From the NCBI GenBank assembly GCA_963677375.2, contig CAXXIF010000004.1:186001-250000 (forward strand): a stretch of DNA of 64,000 nt, in the 5' to 3' direction. A model generated the notes under the pieces. The model made no database searches, had not been told where the DNA came from, and worked only from the letters and a program-made list of their open reading frames with translations. Of this stretch, positions 26,343-35,928 are shown one piece after another. The stretch is from Pseudaeromonas sp963677375 (lineage in GTDB: Bacteria > Pseudomonadota > Gammaproteobacteria > Enterobacterales > Aeromonadaceae). The position numbers and the translations under genes are program-made. The stretch's first letter is position 1, and every line of letters begins with the position of its first letter.

Positions 26343-28229
26343 ATGACAACATCCCGGCTGGACTTTACCCGCACGCTCAAACCTGGCGGAGCATTGGAGT
26401 TTGTCAGCCGTCCTCGGCAGGACTTAACGGGGGAGCTGAATGCCACGGCACAAATCCCCGGAGCCGCGTTATCAGCGGATGTAATTTATAGCGGGGAGTT
26501 ATCCGTTTCCGTGTCGGCATCGGCTGAGCTGCACGGTTCGGTCATGATCACGGGAGTAATGGAGGTCGTTAGCGACCAGGCCATTTTGGTCGCAGATGCT
26601 GAGTACGACATTAATGTGGCCCGAGGGCCTGCTGCGTCAGCTGACGATAGTTGGCAGCAACGAGCCGAGGCCGTGGTTGTCGATGCTCAGAGTACATGGC
26701 AACGCAGTGGTACTCAGCAAGTCGAACAGGGTGCAGCCTGGAGCCAAGCCGCCGCAGTGCAGGCCAGCGCCGCCTCGGTACTGCAGGGCATGGACCGGCA
26801 AGCCGTCACCACCACTATCGACTATCAGCAAGGGGCATCAGTTGCCGCATCGTCAGCCAGCTCGTTCTCAATTCTGGCCCGCCTGCAGGATGAGTGCTCG
26901 ATTGTCTATGAGCAGGGGCATGAGCGCAGTACTGCGATGGTCAGTGGGTATCGCTATCCACCGCGCTTAGCCCAGCAGGTGGATGAGCGATGGCATGTTG
27001 GGGAGAGTATCACCGTTTCATTGCAGCCTGCAGCATGGGGCAAGGGTATCCAGGTAACTGCCTCTAACCGGAGCTTGTACGAGCAAGGCCGCCAGCCACT
27101 CCCTGGACGTTCAGAGCGACCCGACCCACCGGTTACACCTGAGATTGTTATCTCGGCCCTATTGGCCTTTGGTCGGCCATATGGTGCAGGTGGACACCTG
27201 GAGTTCTATTGGTCCCAAACTGCCAAACACACTATCCCTAAGCGGAGGGTCTATTTCGTGACCAATCAGGTTCAGTTCGTGCGAGCCAGTGATGGCTTCC
27301 CCATTCCAGCTACCAGTATTGCCGTGGATGGAGATGTAGATAGCTGGGCATGGCAGTTCACGGCATCGCTACCACGGATCCAGGATGCTGAGTCATTGGA
27401 GGGTGAGGAGGTCATTATCACCATCAATGGCCATGAGTGGCGCTGCATCGTGGATGGCTGGTCGGATAATCGCAGCTGGGGCCAGCAATCAGCCACAGTG
27501 ACAGGGCGTAGTCTGAGCGCGGAGTTGTCATCCAGCTTGTATTTACCTCGCAGCTACACCGAGTCGAACACCCGGACTCTGATCCAGCTGGCTGAGCAAG
27601 AGTTGCCAGATGGTTGGGTTCTGGATTGGAAGGCAGAGGATTGGGTAGTACCAAGCGGGCTTTGGAGCTATAGCAGTCTGGCACCGATCGATGCCATCCA
27701 GCAGATCGCAGAGGCTGCGGGGGCATTCATTTTGCCAGGTATGAATGCACGACGGCTGACAGTACTCAACAAGTATGCGGTCAAGCCTTGGGAGCTGATG
27801 ACGCGGGACGCTGATATCTCCATTCCGGAGTCCATTATGATCACCCTGGGGCGTCAGCGGACGCGAGGCCAGTCGGCTGATGGGGTCTGGATATCCGGTG
27901 GCAATGGCTTTGCTGGCCATGTGAAGCGATCAGGAACGGCGGGAGGTAACACGCTGGCGGATGTGAGTCGTAACCTGATAGTAGATGCTACCGGTGCCGG
28001 AGCCCTGGGTACCGCTTTCTTGGCGAACAGTTTGAGTCGTAGCACGGATAGTATCGAGATGCCAATCAACGCGGATACCGGATTGATCCTGCCAGGCCAG
28101 ATGATCCAGACCCCGAGTGGGCGAGGGTATAGCCGTGGCCTGCGGGCGTCAGCCTCTGTCAGCAAAGACCGAAAACTGATAGTACGGCAGGCCATCGAGA
28201 TTGAACGTCCGTTAGTCGAGGAGGTGTAA
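26343..28229 (+). CDS. Large tail protein, B3-like
   Basis: 628 aa. The first 250 residues are rich in Ala, Ser and Gln with repeated SWQQRAEAVVVDAQSTWQRS-like stretches; the middle and C-terminal parts (ISALLAFGRPYGAGGHLEFYW, then YLPRSYTESNTRTLIQLAEQELPDGW) look like a tail-hub fold with a GPY/LysM-like segment. It is coupled by one-base overlap to the last phage gene. Confidence 0.6.
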   Translation: MTTSRLDFTRTLKPGGALEFVSRPRQDLTGELNATAQIPGAALSADVIYSGELSVSVSASAELHGSVMITGVMEVVSDQAILVADAEYDINVARGPAASADDSWQQRAEAVVVDAQSTWQRSGTQQVEQGAAWSQAAAVQASAASVLQGMDRQAVTTTIDYQQGASVAASSASSFSILARLQDECSIVYEQGHERSTAMVSGYRYPPRLAQQVDERWHVGESITVSLQPAAWGKGIQVTASNRSLYEQGRQPLPGRSERPDPPVTPEIVISALLAFGRPYGAGGHLEFYWSQTAKHTIPKRRVYFVTNQVQFVRASDGFPIPATSIAVDGDVDSWAWQFTASLPRIQDAESLEGEEVIITINGHEWRCIVDGWSDNRSWGQQSATVTGRSLSAELSSSLYLPRSYTESNTRTLIQLAEQELPDGWVLDWKAEDWVVPSGLWSYSSLAPIDAIQQIAEAAGAFILPGMNARRLTVLNKYAVKPWELMTRDADISIPESIMITLGRQRTRGQSADGVWISGGNGFAGHVKRSGTAGGNTLADVSRNLIVDATGAGALGTAFLANSLSRSTDSIEMPINADTGLILPGQMIQTPSGRGYSRGLRASASVSKDRKLIVRQAIEIERPLVEEV

Positions 28230-28462
28230 TGGCGAACTTGTATAAGCAACTGCGTGGACTCTTGAATCCGGAGGAACCCCGCCGGGTTGGTACCGTGTTG
28301 AGTGTCGATGACGCCGCAGGTAAGACAACCGTGGCCACGTTGAGTGGTGGCCAGGTCCAACTGATTGGTACTGGGGTCGCGGTAGGTTCCAGAGCCTATT
28401 ATCGGGCGGGTAGACTTGAAGGCTTAGCCCCTTCGAAGACTGCCGTTGTTATTGAGGTTTAA
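28229..28462 (+). CDS. Last gene of the prophage tail operon, small beta protein
   Basis: 77 aa: RVGTVLSVDDAAGKTTVATLSGGQVQLIGTG looks like a small OB- or spike-like beta barrel. Overlaps the previous gene by one base and is followed by a terminator and the prophage end. May cap the tail tip. Confidence 0.6.
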   Translation: MANLYKQLRGLLNPEEPRRVGTVLSVDDAAGKTTVATLSGGQVQLIGTGVAVGSRAYYRAGRLEGLAPSKTAVVIEV

Positions 28463-28524
28463 ACGTCTTCTGCGCAGTGTTTAAACAAACAGGGACTAAA
28501 CAAACCATTTCGCCAAAAATGATA

Positions 28525-28544
28525 AAACCGCCGAGAGGCGGTTT
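28525..28544 (+). terminator. Terminator at the right end of the prophage
   Basis: AAACCGCC, GAGA loop, GGCGGTTT, then CTCATTTCT. It ends the late transcript about 60 bases after the last phage gene. Confidence 0.85.
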
Positions 28545-28578
28545 CTCATTTCTAGTGAATCCGTTTATCAATTTGCGC

Positions 28579-28624
28579 GGCGGGCTACAGCGTGGCGGGC
28601 TACACCATGCGCACGGCGGACTAC
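28579..28624. repeat. Triple direct repeat, probable transposase-binding sites at the prophage right end
   Basis: GGCGGGCTAC at 28579-28588 and 28594-28603, and GGCGGACTAC at 28615-28624. Mu-like phages have three transposase-binding sites close to each genome end, so this cluster between the last gene and host DNA fits the right end. The exact end and 5-bp target duplication cannot be fixed without the left end. Confidence 0.55.
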
Positions 28625-28744
28625 CTCTCTGTCAGCCATCAAGGCGACTCTTTTGACGCCGCTTCTATTTCTTTTGTGGTGCCAGTTGCTGGCATACCCA
28701 AGGTTTGATGCCATGCCAGACCGACAATCCCTGTGTCGGTTGTT

Positions 28745-28760
28745 GTACTTTTCCGTACAA
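28745..28760 (+). promoter_or_regulatory. NifA upstream activator site of nifH
   Basis: TGT-ACTTTTCCGT-ACA fits the TGT-N10-ACA consensus for NifA binding. It lies about 110 bases upstream of the -24 element, a normal distance for DNA looping to sigma-54 polymerase. Confidence 0.8.
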
Positions 28761-28853
28761 ATACTGCGTGTTTGTTTTCTTCCTCGCCGCTTTCAATGAA
28801 GCAACAGAATAAATTTACCAATAAAAACAAGTGGATAACTAAATGCCAGCGTT

Positions 28854-28869
28854 TGGTACAAGCCGTGCA
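28854..28869 (+). promoter_or_regulatory. Sigma-54 promoter of nifH
   Basis: TGGTAC-AAGCC-GTGCA has GG at -24 and GC at -12 with the required 10 bases between them. Transcription should start near 28880; an AAGGAGA ribosome site follows at 28894. Confidence 0.85.
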
Positions 28870-28907
28870 ATTAGATATACGTCAACTGTCAACAAGGAGA
28901 TATCGAC

Positions 28908-29789
<882 letters not shown>

Positions 29790-29796
29790 GTCCTGT

Positions 29797-29831
29797 GATT
29801 TCCGCGGCCGGCTATGGTCGGCCCGGAAATC
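29797..29831 (+). other. Stable hairpin between nifH and nifD
   Basis: GATTTCCG-C-GGCCG pairs with CGGCC-CGGAAATC around a short loop. No T run follows. Hairpins here are common in nif operons and favour high nifH mRNA levels over nifDK by processing or partial termination. Confidence 0.6.
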
Positions 29832-29852
29832 CTCCGCTAGGGAGAATAAGCA

Positions 29853-31301
29853 ATGACAGACAGAACGCGTGAACAGAATGAAGCGCTGATCCAGGAAGTG
29901 CTGGAGATCTACCCCGAGAAGGCGCGCAAAGACAGACAGAAGCACCTGACGGCCAATGACCCATCCCTGGAAAAGGCCAGCAAGTGCATCACCTCCAACC
30001 GTAAGTCCCTGCCGGGCGTGATGACGGCTCGTGGTTGCTCCTACGCCGGCTCCAAGGGCGTGGTCTTCGGCCCGATCAAGGACATGATCCACCTGTCCCA
30101 CGGTCCGGTCGGTTGTGGCATGTACTCCAGCGGTGGCCGTCGTAACTACTACACCGGCGTGACCGGGGTGGACAGCTTTGGCGCCATGAACTTCACCTCC
30201 GATTTCCAGGAAAAGGACATCGTATTCGGTGGCGACAAGAAGCTGCTGAAGATTGTCGAAGAGATGGAAATGTTGTTCCCGCTGACCAAGGGGATCTCGG
30301 TGCAGTCCGAGTGCCCGATCGGCCTCATCGGTGATGACATCGAAGCCGTCTCCAAGCAAGCCAGCAAGCAGATCGACAAGCCAGTGGTTCCGGTGCGTTG
30401 CGAAGGCTTCCGTGGCGTGTCCCAGTCCCTGGGTCACCACATTGCCAACGACGTGATTCGGGATTGGATACTGCCGAACCGTGATGGTGAAGCGTTCGAA
30501 GGCACTCCCTATGACGTCGCCATCATCGGTGACTACAACATAGGTGGTGACGCCTGGTCCTCCCGCATCCTGCTCGAAGAGATGGGTCTGCGCGTAGTGG
30601 CCCAGTGGTCCGGTGACGGTACCCTGCCGGAGATGGAAAACACCACCAAGGTGAAGATGAACCTGGTGCACTGCTACCGCTCCATGAACTACATCTCGCG
30701 CCATATGGAAGAAAAGTACGGGATACCATGGATGGAGTACAACTTCTTCGGACCGACCAAGACTTCCGAGTCTCTGCGCAAGATCGCAGCCCAGTTCGAT
30801 GAAACCATCCAGAAGAATGCCGAGGCGGTGATCGCCAAGTATGAAGCGCAAACGGCGGCCGTGATTGCCAAGTACCAGCCCCGTCTGCAAGGCAAGAAGG
30901 TGATGTTGTATGTGGGCGGTCTGCGTCCTCGCCATGTCATCGGTGCCTATGAGGATCTGGGGATGGAAATCGTCGGTGCCGGTTATGAATTCGGCCACAA
31001 CGATGACTACGACCGGACTTTGCCGGAACTCAAAGAAGCCACCTTGCTGTATGACGATGTCACCGGCTACGAGATGGAAGAGTTCGTCAAGGCCATCAAG
31101 CCTGATCTGATCGGCTCTGGCGTCAAGGAAAAGTACATCTTCCAGAAGATGGGTATTCCGTTCCGTCAGATGCACTCCTGGGATTATTCCGGCCCGTACC
31201 ACGGCTATGACGGCTTCGCCATCTTCGCCCGCGATATGGACATGACGTTGAATAATCCGTGCTGGTCCCAACAGACCCCACCATGGAAGAAGTCTGCCTA
31301 A
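29853..31301 (+). CDS. nifD: Nitrogenase MoFe protein alpha subunit
   Basis: 482 aa. P-cluster ligands C62 (ARGCSYAG) and C88 (PVGCGMYS) are present, with the third cysteine in SECPIGLIGDD. The FeMo-cofactor cysteine is in VHCYRSMNYI and the histidine in MHSWDYSGPYH. Closest overall to the Klebsiella type. After C88 the usual GQYSRA is GMYSSG, while the conserved Arg that follows (R96) is kept. RBS CTAGGGAGAAT. Forms the alpha2-beta2 tetramer with NifK and binds FeMo-co. Confidence 0.98.
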   Translation: MTDRTREQNEALIQEVLEIYPEKARKDRQKHLTANDPSLEKASKCITSNRKSLPGVMTARGCSYAGSKGVVFGPIKDMIHLSHGPVGCGMYSSGGRRNYYTGVTGVDSFGAMNFTSDFQEKDIVFGGDKKLLKIVEEMEMLFPLTKGISVQSECPIGLIGDDIEAVSKQASKQIDKPVVPVRCEGFRGVSQSLGHHIANDVIRDWILPNRDGEAFEGTPYDVAIIGDYNIGGDAWSSRILLEEMGLRVVAQWSGDGTLPEMENTTKVKMNLVHCYRSMNYISRHMEEKYGIPWMEYNFFGPTKTSESLRKIAAQFDETIQKNAEAVIAKYEAQTAAVIAKYQPRLQGKKVMLYVGGLRPRHVIGAYEDLGMEIVGAGYEFGHNDDYDRTLPELKEATLLYDDVTGYEMEEFVKAIKPDLIGSGVKEKYIFQKMGIPFRQMHSWDYSGPYHGYDGFAIFARDMDMTLNNPCWSQQTPPWKKSA

Positions 31302-31364
31302 GGGCAGGATGGCAATCCTTGTAACCCGTTAGTTCACAGATGAGTGGCGCGGGAGGAGATGGAT

Positions 31365-32927
31365 ATGAGTCAGAATATTGAGAACATCAAACCCTGTTAT
31401 CCCCTGTTTGAACAGGATGAATATCAGAGCCTGTTTGCAGGCAAGAAAGGTCGTTTCGAAGAAGCTCACGGCGATAGTAAGGTTAAGGAAGTCTTTGAAT
31501 GGACCACCTCTGCCGAGTACAAAGAGCTCAACTTCAAGCGCGAAGCACTGACCATTAACCCGGCCAAAGCCTGTCAGCCCCTGGGCGCCGTGCTTTGTTC
31601 CTTAGGGTTTGAAAAGACACTGCCCTATGTGCATGGTTCACAAGGCTGTGTGGCGTACTTCCGTACCTATTTCAATCGTCATTTCAAGGAGCCGGTCGCT
31701 TGCGTCTCTGACTCCATGACCGAAGACGCGGCTGTGTTCGGTGGCCATGCCAACATGAACGACGGTCTGCAGAACGCCTATGCGCTCTACAAGCCGGAAA
31801 TGATTGCGGTCTCGACTACCTGTATGGCGGAAGTCATCGGTGATGACTTGCAAGCCTTCACCAACAACGCCAAGAAAGACAACTTCATCCCGACTGAAGT
31901 GCCGGTGCCTTATGCGCACACGCCGAGCTTCGTTGGCAGCCATGTCACCGGTTGGGACAACATGTTCGAAGGCTTCTGCCGCTCCCTGGCTCCGGAAGCC
32001 AAAGAGGTGGGCAGCAATGGCAAGCTGAACCTGGTGACTGGTTTTGATACCTATCTGGGGAACTACCGGGTGCTCAAGCGCATGATGGCCGAAATGGGCG
32101 TCTCCGCTTCCTTACTCTCCGACCCGTCAGAAGTGCTGGATACCCCGGCCGATGGTCAATACCGCATGTATGCCGGTGGCACCACTCAGGCGGAAATGGT
32201 CGATGCACCGAATGCCATCGACACCCTGTTGCTGCAACCCTGGCAACTGGTGAAGACCAAGAAAGTGGTCACCGAGACTTGGGGCCAGCCTGGCTCTGCA
32301 CTGAACGTGCCCATCGGTCTGGAAGCTACCGACGAGTTCCTGATGAAGGTCAGCGAGCTGACCGGCAAGCCCATCCCGGAATCGCTGGCGACCGAACGCG
32401 GCCGTCTGGTGGATATGATCACCGACTCCCACACCTGGCTGCACGGCAAGAAGTTCGCCCTGTACGGAGATCCGGACTACGTGATGGGTCTGACCAAGTT
32501 CCTGCTGGAACTGGGGGCCGAGCCAACCGTGATCCTGTGCCACAACGGCTCCAAGAAGTGGGAGAAAGCGCTGAAAAAGGTGCTGGATGCCTCTCCGTAT
32601 GGTCAGAACAGCGAGATCTACGTCGGTTGCGATCTGTGGCACCTGCGCTCCTTGATGTTCACCAACAAGCCGGACTTCCTGATTGGCAACTCCTACGGCA
32701 AGTTCATTCAGCGCGACACCCTGGCCAAGGGCAAGGCGTTTGAAGTGCCCTTGATTCGCCTGGGCTTCCCGATCTTTGACCGCCACCACCTGCACCGCAT
32801 GACCACCTGGGGTTATGAGGGCGGCATGTACATAGTCACCACCCTGGTGAACGCGGTACTGGAGCGTCTGGATCAGGAAACCATGGAGCTCGGCAAGACC
32901 GACTACAACTTCGACCTGGTTCGCTAA
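31365..32927 (+). CDS. nifK: Nitrogenase MoFe protein beta subunit
   Basis: 520 aa from the ATG at 31365, placed seven bases after GGGAGGAG; an ATG two codons earlier is also in frame. P-cluster ligands C70 (PAKACQPLG) and C95 (GSQGCVAYF) are in place, with the third in STTCMAEVIGDD. It completes the MoFe tetramer with NifD. A terminator-like hairpin follows, so downstream nifT and nifY are probably expressed at lower level. Confidence 0.98.
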   Translation: MSQNIENIKPCYPLFEQDEYQSLFAGKKGRFEEAHGDSKVKEVFEWTTSAEYKELNFKREALTINPAKACQPLGAVLCSLGFEKTLPYVHGSQGCVAYFRTYFNRHFKEPVACVSDSMTEDAAVFGGHANMNDGLQNAYALYKPEMIAVSTTCMAEVIGDDLQAFTNNAKKDNFIPTEVPVPYAHTPSFVGSHVTGWDNMFEGFCRSLAPEAKEVGSNGKLNLVTGFDTYLGNYRVLKRMMAEMGVSASLLSDPSEVLDTPADGQYRMYAGGTTQAEMVDAPNAIDTLLLQPWQLVKTKKVVTETWGQPGSALNVPIGLEATDEFLMKVSELTGKPIPESLATERGRLVDMITDSHTWLHGKKFALYGDPDYVMGLTKFLLELGAEPTVILCHNGSKKWEKALKKVLDASPYGQNSEIYVGCDLWHLRSLMFTNKPDFLIGNSYGKFIQRDTLAKGKAFEVPLIRLGFPIFDRHHLHRMTTWGYEGGMYIVTTLVNAVLERLDQETMELGKTDYNFDLVR

Positions 32928-32936
32928 GGCGACCAC

Positions 32937-32967
32937 GGGCGGGAGCTTGGCTCCCGTCCGTTTTTTT
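32937..32967 (+). terminator. Terminator-like hairpin between nifK and nifT
   Basis: A 10-bp stem (GGGCGGGAGC with GCTCCCGTCC, one G-U pair), loop TTG, then a run of seven T. It should end most nifHDK transcripts, leaving partial read-through into nifT and nifY. Confidence 0.75.
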
Positions 32968-33031
32968 GTCTGCGATTGTCTGGTGTTTTCTACTAGGAGA
33001 CGGCACCGGGAAACGGCACCAAGGAGAGACC

Positions 33032-33253
33032 ATGCCCAACATCATGTTTCGTCAACAGGCCGATGGCCTCTACTGCTACATCGCCAAGCGGGATCTAGAA
33101 ACCAAGATCACGGCAATTGAATTTGAACAAGAGGATTGCTGGGGCGGGCGTATTGACCTAGCCGACGGCCAATCCTTTTATCTGGCACCGCTGGCCGCAA
33201 TGCCTTCACTGCCGACCACTCTGCGCCTGACTCGGGCCCAGGGTGAGGACTAG
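33032..33253 (+). CDS. nifT: NifT/FixU protein
   Basis: 73 aa, the family length. MPNIMFRQQADGLYCYIAKRDLE is a typical NifT start. AAGGAGAG precedes the ATG; longer open frame upstream has no RBS. NifT is found after nifK in most nif clusters. Its function is unknown and it is not essential where tested. Confidence 0.9.
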   Translation: MPNIMFRQQADGLYCYIAKRDLETKITAIEFEQEDCWGGRIDLADGQSFYLAPLAAMPSLPTTLRLTRAQGED

Positions 33254-33315
33254 GCGCGTCGCGAGATAGTGACGACACGTTGAAGATGACACGTCGAGAC
33301 GACAAGGAGCTCCCC

Positions 33316-34020
33316 ATGAATACGCTGCTGGAAAGTCAGGTTTATTGGCGTCTGCTGGCGCTGGCGCAACAGGTCCCCGATCTGGATCAGGTCAAATTGT
33401 TTGACTGGGTCTGCTCGCTGCTGACCGGTCCGCTCAATACCGCCGGGCTCGATGCCCTGAGTCTGGAGCAGTTACAGGATCAGGCGTTGCCCGAGCTGGC
33501 GACGCGAGATGCGGCACTGTGGCCGCAACTGCTGGCGACTCTGCATGGCGAACTGCCCCCCCATTTGGACCCCCGTCCGCTGCCACCCGGTGAGGGCGCA
33601 GGCCAGTTACGGGTTGCCTTTGCCTCCACCGATGGCGTGCTGGTGAATGGTCACTTTGGCAGTTGCCCGCTGTTCTTCATCTATCAGGTCAGCGAGCAGG
33701 GCGCCCGGCTCGTCGATATCCGCCGCTACTCGGCCTGGAAACAGGAAACAGGAACCTCCGGCAGTGAAGGTAACGAGGCCCGAGCCGAATTGTTGCAGGG
33801 CTGCCATTTGCTGTTCTGTGAGGCGATCGGTGGTCCGGCTGCGGCTCGGGTCATTCGCCATGGCATTCATCCGGTGAAGATCAAGCGTGACCCGACGATC
33901 AAGACTCAACTCGATGATTTGACTCAACTGCTGCAAGGTCAATTGCCGCCTTGGCTGGCTAAGGCGCTGGGACGGAAAGATGACCTGGCCAACCGTTTTG
34001 ATCTGGAGCTCGAAGAGTAA
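33316..34020 (+). CDS. nifY: NifY, FeMo-cofactor-binding apo-dinitrogenase chaperone
   Basis: 234 aa from the ATG at 33316 with AAGGAG upstream. An N-terminal helical domain (about 1-95) is followed by a dinitrogenase iron-molybdenum cofactor binding domain (about 100-215; RVAFASTDGVLVNGHFGSC). NifY-type proteins bind apo-NifDK and help cofactor insertion. Order after nifT is as in Klebsiella. Confidence 0.9.
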   Translation: MNTLLESQVYWRLLALAQQVPDLDQVKLFDWVCSLLTGPLNTAGLDALSLEQLQDQALPELATRDAALWPQLLATLHGELPPHLDPRPLPPGEGAGQLRVAFASTDGVLVNGHFGSCPLFFIYQVSEQGARLVDIRRYSAWKQETGTSGSEGNEARAELLQGCHLLFCEAIGGPAAARVIRHGIHPVKIKRDPTIKTQLDDLTQLLQGQLPPWLAKALGRKDDLANRFDLELEE

Positions 34021-34363
34021 CGCGCTGCGCACAGGTGGTGATGGCTAGCATGCGCCAGCTTGCACACGAGCGATGCGGCGCGTCACCCCTGGTATGAACC
34101 CGTCATGGTAGGGATTTTCTGGTTTCCTTTGTGGCACATGATGGTTTCCCATGCCGGCTTCCGCGGCGGAGTCGGCACACTTAGCGCGCGCTGTTCATGA
34201 CACGATTACAAGGCTCGGGACGACTCTATGCTGGGGGGCGGGTCGTCTCGATGCCTTCCCTTCGGGGTGATCCACCGGGCTCTTCTCCGAGTGGCTGGCC
34301 GAGTGATGTCCCGATGCAGACTCCAATCCCGGCCCGAGGCAGATGGAACACTGGCAAGGGCTC
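34021..34363 (+). other. Gene-less stretch before the nifE regulatory region
   Basis: No credible coding frame. It has short GC-rich inverted repeats after nifY but no T-tailed terminator. A frame at 34197-34544 runs across the promoter elements and is rejected. Confidence 0.6.
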
Positions 34364-34379
34364 TGTGCTGATTGTCACA
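34364..34379 (+). promoter_or_regulatory. NifA upstream activator site 1 of nifE
   Basis: TGT-GCTGATTGTC-ACA fits TGT-N10-ACA, 71 bases upstream of the -24 element. Confidence 0.7.
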
Positions 34380-34400
34380 AGCGTTGCCCCTTGTCGTTCA

Positions 34401-34416
34401 TGTCTGAAATGCTACA
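34401..34416 (+). promoter_or_regulatory. NifA upstream activator site 2 of nifE
   Basis: TGT-CTGAAATGCT-ACA fits the NifA consensus. It lies only 34 bases before the -24 element, closer than usual, and 37 bases (3.5 helix turns) from site 1, so the sites may act together. Confidence 0.65.
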
Positions 34417-34449
34417 AAAATAAAACCATAAAAATCATAAAGTTAAACT

Positions 34450-34465
34450 TGGTTTGTCCCTTGCA
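34450..34465 (+). promoter_or_regulatory. Sigma-54 promoter of nifENX-fdxB
   Basis: TGG-TTTGTCCCTT-GCA matches the -24/-12 consensus with correct spacing. Transcription would start near 34476. The unit appears to run to the terminator at 38126. Confidence 0.85.
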
Positions 34466-34530
34466 GTACCTCTTGCAGGCTTATCTAGAGGGTAAGCAAT
34501 CGGTTCGGTCGTATCCCACAAGGAGTCGTT

Positions 34531-35919
34531 ATGAAGGGAAATGAGATCGCTGCATTGATGGATGAACCGGGGTGCCAGCACAACGGCAAATCCAAATCGG
34601 GCTGTAGCGCGCCCAAACCAGGAGCCACGGCCGGGGGTTGTGCCTTCGATGGGGCCCAAATCACCCTGCTTCCCATCGCCGATGTCGCTCATGTGGTGCA
34701 TGGCCCCATAGGTTGTGTCGGCAGCTCCTGGGATAACCGCGGGACTCACAGCTCGGGGCCAACCCTGTTCCGACTTGGCTTCACCACCGACCTGAGTGAA
34801 CAGGATGTGATCATGGGTCGCGGTGAGCGGCGTCTCTATCACGGCATCAAACAGATCGTTGAACGCTATCAACCTGCCGCGGTGTTTGTTTACAACACCT
34901 GTGTTCCGGCGATGGAAGGCGATGATATCGAGGCCATCTGTCGGGTCACCGCCGACAAGCTGGGGGTGCCAGTGATTGCCATCGATGCCGCCGGTTTCTA
35001 TGGCAGTAAGAATCTGGGCAATCGGATTGCCGGCGATGTGATGGTGGATCGGGTGATTGGCCAGCGGGAGCCGGCACCCTGGCCTGACAGCTTTGCTATT
35101 CCCGCCGCGCGCGGCCACAGCATAGCTCTGGTGGGGGAATTCAATATTGCCGGCGAATTCTGGAATGTGTTGCCGTTGCTGGACGAGCTGGGGGTGCGGG
35201 TGCTTTGTACGCTCTCCGGCGATGCCCGCTTTGCCGAGGTGCAGACCATTCACCGCAGTGAATTGAACATGCTGGTCTGCTCCCGAGCACTGATCAATGT
35301 GGCGCGAAAATTAGAAGATCGCTTCGGCACACCTTGGTTTGAAGGCAGCTTCTACGGTGTCCGCGATATGTCCGACTCCCTGCGCGCCATAGCTCAGGGG
35401 CTGCACGACCCGGATCTGCTGGCGCGCACCGAAGCGTTGATCGCCCGGGAAGAGGCGCGGGTCGAGGCGCAACTGGCCGAGTTCCGGCCACGACTCAGCG
35501 GCAAGCGGGTGTTGCTGTATACCGGTGGTGTCAAATCCTGGTCCGTGGTCTCGGCGTTGCAGGATCTGGGCATGACAGTGGTGGCCAGCGGGACCCGCAA
35601 ATCCACCGAAGAGGACAAGGCACGGATCCGCGAACTGATGGGTGAGGGGGCCATACTGCTGGATGAGGGGAATCCCCGTCAGTTGCTGGATGTAGCTCAC
35701 GAGCAGCGCGCCGATCTGATGATCGCCGGTGGTCGCAACATGTTCACCGCCTACAAGGCCAAACTGCCGTTTCTGGATGTGAATCAGGAGCGGGAGCACG
35801 CCTTTGCCGGTTACGACGGCATGGTAGAGCTGGCTCGGCAGATTTGTCTGACGCTGGAAAGCCCGATCTGGCCCCAGGCCAAGAGTCGTGCCCCCTGGCA
35901 ACTGACGGCACAAGGCTAG
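34531..35919 (+). CDS. nifE: FeMo-cofactor scaffold protein NifE
   Basis: 462 aa. Together with NifN it forms the NifEN tetramer on which the NifB-co precursor becomes FeMo-co. Like NifD it keeps paired cysteines: C37 (GGCAFDGA) and C62 (PIGCVGSS). The N-terminal extension before them (DEPGCQHNGKSKSGC) is typical for NifE. AAGGAG precedes the ATG. Confidence 0.96.
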   Translation: MKGNEIAALMDEPGCQHNGKSKSGCSAPKPGATAGGCAFDGAQITLLPIADVAHVVHGPIGCVGSSWDNRGTHSSGPTLFRLGFTTDLSEQDVIMGRGERRLYHGIKQIVERYQPAAVFVYNTCVPAMEGDDIEAICRVTADKLGVPVIAIDAAGFYGSKNLGNRIAGDVMVDRVIGQREPAPWPDSFAIPAARGHSIALVGEFNIAGEFWNVLPLLDELGVRVLCTLSGDARFAEVQTIHRSELNMLVCSRALINVARKLEDRFGTPWFEGSFYGVRDMSDSLRAIAQGLHDPDLLARTEALIAREEARVEAQLAEFRPRLSGKRVLLYTGGVKSWSVVSALQDLGMTVVASGTRKSTEEDKARIRELMGEGAILLDEGNPRQLLDVAHEQRADLMIAGGRNMFTAYKAKLPFLDVNQEREHAFAGYDGMVELARQICLTLESPIWPQAKSRAPWQLTAQG

Positions 35920-35928
35920 GAGGCAATC

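Noticed and set aside
28676..28692. TGGTGCCAGTTGC as a sigma-54 promoter for nifH
   Set aside because: GG and GC are two bases too close; the site at 28854 has correct spacing.
34197..34544. 115-codon plus-strand frame before nifE
   Set aside because: It runs across the NifA sites and the sigma-54 promoter and lacks an RBS.
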